Assembly: GCA_023230905.1 (NCBI GenBank) | Contig: JALNWL010000082.1 | Coordinates: 1-9,985 of the forward strand | Reading direction: 5' to 3' | From: Syntrophales bacterium | Lineage (GTDB): Bacteria > Desulfobacterota > Syntrophia > Syntrophales > UBA2251 | DNA: 9,985 nucleotides | In this document: positions 5,441 to 9,985 of the stretch, piece after piece | How positions within the stretch are numbered: position 1 is the stretch's first letter | How the letters are laid out: every line of letters starts with the position of its first letter | The notes under the pieces: generated by a model | What the model saw: only the letters and a program-made list of their open reading frames with translations | The model's database searches: none | Told to the model about the DNA's origin: nothing | Program-made: the position numbers and the translations under genes

Positions 5441-6835
5441 ATGACCAGAAAAACCGTTGGAAAAGTTGCCCCCGGCGGACGCGCCAAGACCTCGAAGGCA
5501 AAACCGAATCCGTCGAGTCCGTCTACGGCCTCGGCCCACCTGCTGCACAGCATTGTCCAAGGCTTCTCCATCCCCGCCTTCGTCATCGGCAAAGACCACA
5601 AGATCCTCTACTGGAACCGCGCCCTCGAGCGGCTGACCCGGATCCCGATGAAGGAGGTGATCGGAACCGACCAGCACTGGCGCAGCTTTTACGCGGAGCC
5701 GAGACCCTGCATGGCCGATCTTCTGGTCGACGGCATCGAGGACCGGATCCCCAAATGGTATGCGGGCAAATACCGCAAGTCCGACCTGCTGGAAGAGGCG
5801 TACGAGGCGACCGACTTCTTTCCCGCCCTAGGCGAGAAGGGGGCGTGGCTCCGCTTCACGGCTGCCGTGATCCGGGACGCCGGGGGCAAGACCATCGGCG
5901 CCATCGAAACCCTGGAAGACATCACGGAGCGCATGACCGCGGAGCTGACGCAGCGTGAAGGCGAACAGCGGATCATCAGCGTCATCGAAGGGTCGCCGAT
6001 CCCGACGTTCGTGATCGGTCTCGACCACACGGTGCTCTACTGGAACCGGGCGCTGGAAAAGCTGAGCGGAATCCCCGCGAAGGACATGATCGGCACCAAC
6101 CGGCACTGGCGTGCCTTTTACGCCAAGGAGCGCCCCTGCATGTCCGATCTGGTCGTCGATCAGACCTTGGAGACCATCCCGGAATGGTACGGGGGCGTCG
6201 CCAAGTCGAAGCTTCTGGAAGACACCTTCGAGGCAGAGGGCTTCTTCCCCGACCTGGGAAAAAGCGGCCGCTGGCTGCGGTTCACCGTGGCCCCCATCCG
6301 CAGCTCGCGGGGCGCGCTCGTCGGCTGCGTCGAGACGCTGGAGGACATCACCGGACGGAAGAAGGCGGAGCAGCTCCTCGTCGACAGCGAGAAGATCCTC
6401 CACAGCGTCCTCGAGGGGTTTTCGATCGCCGCCTTCGTCATCGACAAAAACCACAAGATCCTCTACTGGAACCGGGCGCTGGAACGGCTGACGAACGTGA
6501 AGGCCCGCGACGTGATCGGAACCGACCAGCAGTGGCGGGCTTTCTACGGGAAGCGGCGGCCCTGCATGGCGGACCTGCTCGTCGACAGTGCGATGGACAA
6601 GGTCTCCCACTGGTATTCGGGAAAGTACCGGAAGTCCGATCTCGTCGAGGAAGCCTACGAGGCGACGGACTTCTTCCCCGATCTGGGAAAGGACGGACGC
6701 TGGCTCCGCTTTACGGCCGCGCTCATCCGGGATACACAGGGCGAACTTGTCGGGGCCGTGGAAACCCTCGAGGACTGCACCGAGCAGAAGCTCGCGGAAA
6801 ACAGCCTGAAGCGAAAAGGCAGGGGTTCGACCTGA
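5441..6835 (+). CDS. Triple-PAS sensor protein without an output domain
   Basis: A 464-residue soluble protein made of a basic, Pro/Ser-rich lead (1-32) and three tandem PAS domains at about 33-163, 175-305 and 317-447, repeating every 142-143 residues. Each repeat carries YWNRALE-L, IGT-x2-W-R-x-FY, RPCM-DL-VD, a W-Y then K-S-L-E segment, FFP-LG, W-L-RFT and a closing V/IETLED-T. The RPCM cysteine (C90, C233, C375) is kept in all three. Repeats 1 and 3 are about 70% identical by eye; repeat 2 is more diverged. The protein ends 17 residues after the third PAS; there is no histidine kinase, GGDEF, HTH or methyl-accepting segment and no membrane helix. The ligand is unknown. It probably signals through a partner, and the gene 71 bases downstream is the nearest candidate. 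Start chosen by the ribosome site at 5428. Confidence 0.87.
   Translation: MTRKTVGKVAPGGRAKTSKAKPNPSSPSTASAHLLHSIVQGFSIPAFVIGKDHKILYWNRALERLTRIPMKEVIGTDQHWRSFYAEPRPCMADLLVDGIEDRIPKWYAGKYRKSDLLEEAYEATDFFPALGEKGAWLRFTAAVIRDAGGKTIGAIETLEDITERMTAELTQREGEQRIISVIEGSPIPTFVIGLDHTVLYWNRALEKLSGIPAKDMIGTNRHWRAFYAKERPCMSDLVVDQTLETIPEWYGGVAKSKLLEDTFEAEGFFPDLGKSGRWLRFTVAPIRSSRGALVGCVETLEDITGRKKAEQLLVDSEKILHSVLEGFSIAAFVIDKNHKILYWNRALERLTNVKARDVIGTDQQWRAFYGKRRPCMADLLVDSAMDKVSHWYSGKYRKSDLVEEAYEATDFFPDLGKDGRWLRFTAALIRDTQGELVGAVETLEDCTEQKLAENSLKRKGRGST
5537..6781 (+). repeat. Three tandem PAS-coding repeats
   Basis: Copies lie at about 5537-5929, 5963-6355 and 6389-6781, each about 393 bases. The similarity is visible in DNA as well as protein: CTCTACTGGAACCG recurs in each copy near 5606, 6037 and 6460 with few changes. 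Copies 1 and 3 share the long KYRKSDL-EEAYEATDFFP segment while copy 2 differs there, which suggests that 1 and 3 descend from a later duplication or have been homogenised by recombination. Confidence 0.8.
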
Positions 6836-6906
6836 GCGGTCTTGCGTAAAGCCGTCCTGTTTTCTAACCGCACACCAACGACGATTTCAAGGAAGGGGGT
6901 CCGGCC

Positions 6907-7419
6907 ATGACAACGGCGTATACGACGAAACTGATCGAGACGGTTGAGTACAAAGCCCAGGGAATAGCCGAGCAGTGGTACAAGAACGTGAAGATCAACC
7001 CCAAAACCCCGGTTTTCCACGCGATGCCCCGGACCGAGGCGATCGAGCTGGCGCTACTGTTCTACAGCAACTACCGGCAGCTCTTCGCGACCGATAAGCC
7101 GTTCGAGGAGGCCCACGTCCGGTTCTCGAAATACGCGAGGGATTTATACAACCGGCACATCCCACTCCCCCAGGCCATCTACTCGCTCATCCTCATGAGG
7201 CGTCACATGTGGCTCATCGCCGAATACGAGGCCGTCTTCGAAACGGCCGTCGAGCAGCGTCATGCGCTGGAAAGCCAGAGCCGGATGATTCTGATGTTCG
7301 ATTACGCCGAGTACGTGGTCATCCTGACCTACGACGAGCTGACCCGGAAGGAAGTCGAGGACAAGCTCAAATCCCTGAAGATCAAGAGCCCGTTTTCGAA
7401 ACTCTGGTCGACGGGGTGA
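6907..7419 (+). CDS. Stand-alone RsbRD N-terminal-like sensory domain protein
   Basis: A 170-residue, mostly helical protein that resembles the RsbRD_N domain (N-terminal module of RsbT co-antagonists and some histidine kinases). Visible marks are AEQWYKNV near the N-terminus (21-28), a helix around FYSNYRQLFATDKPFEEAHVRF broken at the loop, YARDLYNRHIPLPQAIYSLI (76-95), the MRRHMWLIAEYE segment (97-108), and the FDYAEYVVILTYDEL helix (131-145). The protein stops at residue 170, so no STAS, kinase or other output domain follows. AAGGAAGGGGG lies upstream of the ATG. It follows the triple-PAS gene by 71 bases and is likely cotranscribed with it. Its stop is two bases from the stop of the convergent glycosylase gene. 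I take it as a sensor or scaffold that acts on a separate effector; the family call is from memory. Confidence 0.7.
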   Translation: MTTAYTTKLIETVEYKAQGIAEQWYKNVKINPKTPVFHAMPRTEAIELALLFYSNYRQLFATDKPFEEAHVRFSKYARDLYNRHIPLPQAIYSLILMRRHMWLIAEYEAVFETAVEQRHALESQSRMILMFDYAEYVVILTYDELTRKEVEDKLKSLKIKSPFSKLWSTG

Positions 7420-7421
7420 GG

Positions 7422-7850
7422 TTACCTTCGCTCCCAGTCCCGCACCGGTCCCGGAACGATCCTGAACAGGGGGTGCGGATCGGGCGAGCGCACCCGGCGG
7501 AGGAGGGCATGCCGGGCCGGATCGCGCACCGCGAGCTTGGCCTGCAGGTGTTCCCATTCGTAGCGGAGCTGGCCCGCGGTCTCGACGATCTTCTGAACCG
7601 CTCCGGGCGGCCCGATCCTGGAGGCGTCGAACCGGTAACCGCGGGCCGCCGCCTCCGCGTGGATACCGATCAGATAGGCGGCGATCGCCGCAACCGGGTC
7701 CGGCCGGGCGCGAAAGCGGGTGAGCTGTGGATGCGCCCGGTAGCCGCGCGTTCGCCCCAAAAGCACCTTCTGGGCCAGCAGCGCCTCGCGCCAGAGCGCC
7801 ACGAGCCCCCGGGGATCGAGATACTGGGGATGAAGGGTCCAGAGGCGCAT
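7422..7850 (-). CDS. Pyrimidine-dimer DNA glycosylase / AP lyase, T4 endonuclease V family
   Basis: A 142-residue protein of the bacterial pyrimidine-dimer glycosylase family, which flips out and cleaves UV-damaged pyrimidine dimers in DNA through a covalent Schiff base. It opens MRLWTLHPQYLD. By-eye ungapped comparison with T4 endonuclease V places M1 at the T4 Thr2 position (the catalytic N-terminal amine) and E22 of WRE on T4 Glu23 of YRE; a later RGYRFD matches T4 RGFNIK, and the length is close to T4's 138. I chose the ATG at 7850 over the longer in-frame ATG at 7886 because the extra 12 residues would bury the catalytic amine. Ribosome sites do not decide: GGAG lies 10 bases before 7886 and nothing clear precedes 7850. 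It converges head-on with the RsbRD-like gene two bases away. Confidence 0.8.
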   Translation of the reverse strand: MRLWTLHPQYLDPRGLVALWREALLAQKVLLGRTRGYRAHPQLTRFRARPDPVAAIAAYLIGIHAEAAARGYRFDASRIGPPGAVQKIVETAGQLRYEWEHLQAKLAVRDPARHALLRRVRSPDPHPLFRIVPGPVRDWERR

Positions 7851-7886
7851 GGGGATTGTCTTTCGCAAGCCGGGCTTCGCGCCCAT

Positions 7887-8085
7887 GAAGCGCAGGCTCC
7901 GGATGAACCGGCCGGCGCGAAGGGCCGGCCCCTTTGAAACGGCCCCGCGCCGGGCCGAAGAGAGCGGACGCGAATCGCTCGGAGGGGCCCTTCCGAACGC
8001 GGCCCCTCCGGGAAACGCTGAATCCTGAATGGCCGAAACGTGGCGGAACCCATTCGCCGTCCCGGCCGTTATGCCGACACCAAAT
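7887..8085. other. GC-rich gap with three inverted repeats
   Basis: This 199-base region between the acyl-CoA ligase stop and the glycosylase start has no convincing gene; the frames open here are arginine/proline-rich shadows. It contains three hairpins in succession: GGCCGGC (7910-7916) with GCCGGCC (7924-7930), CGGCCC (7940-7945) with GGGCCG (7952-7957), and a 10-bp stem at 7980-7989 and 8001-8010. I see no promoter for the glycosylase gene. Confidence 0.55.
7980..8010. terminator. 10-bp GC-rich inverted repeat, possible terminator
   Basis: CGGAGGGGCC at 7980-7989 pairs perfectly with GGCCCCTCCG at 8001-8010 across an 11-base loop. It lies 75 bases beyond the acyl-CoA ligase stop on the - strand, where a transcript end could be expected. 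No T-run follows on either strand, so it is not a standard intrinsic terminator; it might block 3' exonuclease or act as a repeat element. Confidence 0.4.
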
Positions 8086-9693
8086 CTACACCTTGCGCCC
8101 GGCGTCCTTCCAGTACTCCTGGCGCAGGACGGACTTCTGGACCTTGCCCGCCGCCGTCCGCGGAAAATCCGCCACGAAATCGATCGATTTGGGCACCCGG
8201 TAGCCGGCCATCTTCCCCTTGCACCACACGATGATCTCCTCGGCGGTCACCTCCTGGCCGGGGGCGAGCCGCACGATCGCCTTGACACTCTCGCCCCACT
8301 GTTCGTCGGGAACGCCCAGGACGGCCACCTCGGCGATCTGCGGGTGATCGATCATGACTGCCTCGATCTCCGCGGGATAGATGTTCATGCCCCCGCTGAT
8401 GATCATGTCGGATTTGCGGTCCACGATGAAGATATAGCCGTCCTTGTCCATATAGCCGATGTCGCCGATGCCCATGAAGCGCCCGTGGAAGGCCGCGCGG
8501 TTGGCATCGGGGTTTTTCTTGTAGCCCCGGGTCACCATCTGGCCGGCGACGACGATCTCCCCGACCTCGCCCCGCGGCAGGTCGTTGCCGTCCATGTCGA
8601 TGATCTTGATCTCCTGGCCCAGGGCCGCCCGGCCGCAGCTCTCCGGATACTTCAGGACCTCGTCGGGCTTGAGACAGGTGGCGACGCCCATCTCGGTGGC
8701 CGAATATTCGCAATACAACACACCCTCCCCGAAGAGCTGGACGGCCTTTTCCCGGGTCTTCTTCGACGTCGGCGCCCCGCCCGAGATCAGCGTCCGCACC
8801 GAACTGACGTCGTATTTGCCCGGCGAGGCCTCCAGGAAGGCCAAGATAAAATCGACCATGACCGGCGCAAGTGTCAGGTGGTTGATCCGCTCCCGATGAA
8901 TGATGTCCAGGATCCCCACGGGGTCGAAGGGTGGCAGCGGGGCAATGTAGAGCGTGCCACCGTGAAACAGGGTGGCGCCCCAGTCGTAGGCGATCCCCGC
9001 CGAACTGTACGACGGCATGGCCTGCAGGCCGCGGTCGTCTTCCCGGTAGTTGTGGATGAAACAGATCTGGTAAATGATGCTGCCGACGGCGCGGTGACCG
9101 ACGAAGACGCTCTTCGGCCGTCCCGTCGTGCCTCCCGTCTGGGCCAGACCCGCAATGTCCCCCTCCCAGACATCGACGTCCGGCTCCTGCTCTCCGCCCG
9201 AGGCGGAGACATCGTCGTAATTGAGCATGCCGTCGGGGATTGCCGCCCCCTCCGCCTGCATGACGATGATGTGCTTGGCCACGAGCTTGTCGCGGACGCC
9301 GGCGACGACGTCCAGGACGGCATGGTCAACAAAGACGGCGACCGAATCGTTGAAGTTCAGGATGTACTCCACCTCATGGCCGACCAAGCGGAAGTTGATG
9401 GGGATGAAGATCGCCCCCGCCTTGGTGATCGCGATCGCCGCCTCGACGCAGCGGTCGGAATTGTGGGCGAAGATCCCGATGCAGTCACCCTTCTTCACGC
9501 CCAGGGCGATCAGGGCGTTGGCCAACCGGTTCACCCGGGCGTTGAATTCCCGATAGGTATAGCGCCGGTCCTTATAGACCACGGCGAGTCGATCCGGAAA
9601 CCGATCGGCGTTCCGGCGGAGAAACTCCCCCATGACCAGTTCCCTGGGATACTGATTGTCCTTCTCTTTCGCCTTGTACCAGTCCTCGACCAT
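8086..9693 (-). CDS. AMP-forming acyl-CoA synthetase (ANL superfamily)
   Basis: A 535-residue enzyme that activates a carboxylic acid with ATP and CoA through an acyl-AMP. The N-terminal adenylating domain shows the phosphate loop TGGTTGRPK (186-194), the A5 motif YCEYSATEMG (327-336), GDIGYMDKDGY (410-420) with the ATP-binding Asp, and the hinge motif from DRKSDMIISGG to NIYPAEIE (426-444). The C-terminal domain ends in PRTAAGKVQK with catalytic K517. All key residues are present. An AAGGAGG ribosome site 8 bases upstream fixes the start; longer in-frame starts at 9720 and 9768 are rejected. The acyl-CoA dehydrogenase 167 bases upstream on the same strand suggests fatty or aromatic acid breakdown, or its reverse in syntrophic metabolism. 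The chain length or ring specificity cannot be read from the sequence. Confidence 0.93.
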   Translation of the reverse strand: MVEDWYKAKEKDNQYPRELVMGEFLRRNADRFPDRLAVVYKDRRYTYREFNARVNRLANALIALGVKKGDCIGIFAHNSDRCVEAAIAITKAGAIFIPINFRLVGHEVEYILNFNDSVAVFVDHAVLDVVAGVRDKLVAKHIIVMQAEGAAIPDGMLNYDDVSASGGEQEPDVDVWEGDIAGLAQTGGTTGRPKSVFVGHRAVGSIIYQICFIHNYREDDRGLQAMPSYSSAGIAYDWGATLFHGGTLYIAPLPPFDPVGILDIIHRERINHLTLAPVMVDFILAFLEASPGKYDVSSVRTLISGGAPTSKKTREKAVQLFGEGVLYCEYSATEMGVATCLKPDEVLKYPESCGRAALGQEIKIIDMDGNDLPRGEVGEIVVAGQMVTRGYKKNPDANRAAFHGRFMGIGDIGYMDKDGYIFIVDRKSDMIISGGMNIYPAEIEAVMIDHPQIAEVAVLGVPDEQWGESVKAIVRLAPGQEVTAEEIIVWCKGKMAGYRVPKSIDFVADFPRTAAGKVQKSVLRQEYWKDAGRKV

Positions 9694-9860
9694 CTTTCTT
9701 CCCTCCTTAATGTTTTGCATTCGGGCCCGGCGGCGCCCCGTCATGCCTGGAAACGAAAGCCCCTGCACGACGGGGAACCGCCCTTCACGCCTTCAGGATA
9801 CGCCCCCCGTGTGTCCGAAGACGCCTGCGCACGCCAGCCAAAACGAGCGAGTCCCGGCCT
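9694..9860 (-). other. Gap between acyl-CoA dehydrogenase and acyl-CoA synthetase
   Basis: A 167-base region with the synthetase ribosome site at its left end and no convincing gene, promoter or terminator that I can see. Same-strand flanking genes of the same pathway suggest a shared transcript, though the gap is long for an operon. Confidence 0.4.
9702..9708 (-). promoter_or_regulatory. Ribosome binding site of the acyl-CoA synthetase
   Basis: On the - strand AAGGAGG lies 8 bases before the ATG at 9693. It picks this start over the two farther upstream in-frame ATG codons at 9720 and 9768, which would add 9 and 25 residues unlike the family's N-terminus. Confidence 0.85.
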
Positions 9861-9985
9861 TCAGGACGCAAAGGCCTCTTCGGGGATGTCGATCATGGAG
9901 AGGTCCTCGCTCTTGATCGACGTCACCGCCGCGTCCACCTCCGGCAGAACGTGCTTGATGAAGTACCGCGCGGCCGAAACCTTCC
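9861..9985 (-). CDS. Acyl-CoA dehydrogenase, C-terminal fragment (runs off the window)
   Basis: Only the last 40 residues are in the window, ending in TGA at 9861-9863. The frame starts KVSAARYFIKHVLPEV and closes DIPEEAFAS. This matches the C-terminal extension of the large acyl-CoA dehydrogenases, in which a helix of the type K-x-A-x-A-R-F/Y-F-x-x-x-x-L-P is followed by a short 'S-L/M-x-x-x-x-E-E-A-F' tail (the acetyl-CoA-dehydrogenase-like C-terminal region). The call is by recall from a short segment, so subfamily and substrate are unknown. It lies upstream of, and in the same direction as, the acyl-CoA synthetase, in keeping with beta-oxidation of a CoA-activated acid by FAD-dependent dehydrogenation. 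Confidence 0.68.
   Translation of the reverse strand, partial: KVSAARYFIKHVLPEVDAAVTSIKSEDLSMIDIPEEAFAS

Noticed and set aside
5828..6610. A 260-residue - strand open frame opposite the PAS repeats
   Set aside because: It mirrors the triple-PAS gene, and its apparent internal repeats are only the complement of the PAS repeats.
7209..7937. A 242-residue + strand frame spanning the RsbRD-like 3' end and the glycosylase
   Set aside because: It overlaps two better supported genes in other frames and gives an arginine/proline-rich low-information translation.
8069..8713. A 214-residue - strand frame within the acyl-CoA synthetase
   Set aside because: It is an alternative frame of the same strand inside a gene with complete ANL motifs; arginine- and glycine-rich shadow.

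Overview
The window reads like a chromosomal segment of an anaerobic, probably syntrophic or sulfate-reducing member of the Desulfobacterota (former Deltaproteobacteria; Syntrophia-like is my guess). The reasons are a feoAB ferrous-iron uptake operon with its own Fur-type regulator, an acyl-CoA ligase beside an acyl-CoA dehydrogenase, a PAS subtype I associated with deltaproteobacterial sensor proteins, and GC-rich coding DNA on the right. This placement rests on gene content recalled from memory, not on a search.

Left block, + strand (1-2619): a small flavin-binding split-barrel protein (pyridoxamine-phosphate-oxidase superfamily), then 22 bases later a histidinol-phosphate aminotransferase (hisC), then after a 184-base gap a DUF89/ARMT1-like metal-dependent phosphatase with an N-terminal CxxC. 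Iron block, - strand (2640-5154): a Fur-family repressor, feoA and feoB, read in that order. feoA and feoB overlap by ATGA. A weak Fur-box-like AT-rich stretch lies between fur and feoA, and a previously unlisted 27-residue ORF ends two bases before fur. A good intrinsic terminator for feoB lies inside the 3' end of the convergent DUF89 gene.

Signalling block, + strand (5283-7419): a strong sigma70-like promoter leads, after about 120 bases of leader, to a protein made of three tandem, closely related PAS domains with no output domain. It is followed by a stand-alone RsbRD_N-like protein that also has no output domain. The two look like a sensor pair acting on partners encoded elsewhere.

Right block, - strand (7422-9985): an acyl-CoA dehydrogenase (only its last 40 residues are in the window), an AMP-forming acyl-CoA ligase, a 199-base gap with three GC-rich inverted repeats, and a pyrimidine-dimer DNA glycosylase of the T4 endonuclease V type. 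The glycosylase ends two bases from the signalling block. The dehydrogenase and ligase would activate and oxidise a carboxylic acid as its CoA thioester.

I see no rRNA, tRNA, CRISPR array, insertion sequence or phage gene. The most unusual items are the output-less PAS3/RsbRD pair, the small ORF coupled to fur, and the glycosylase N-terminus.
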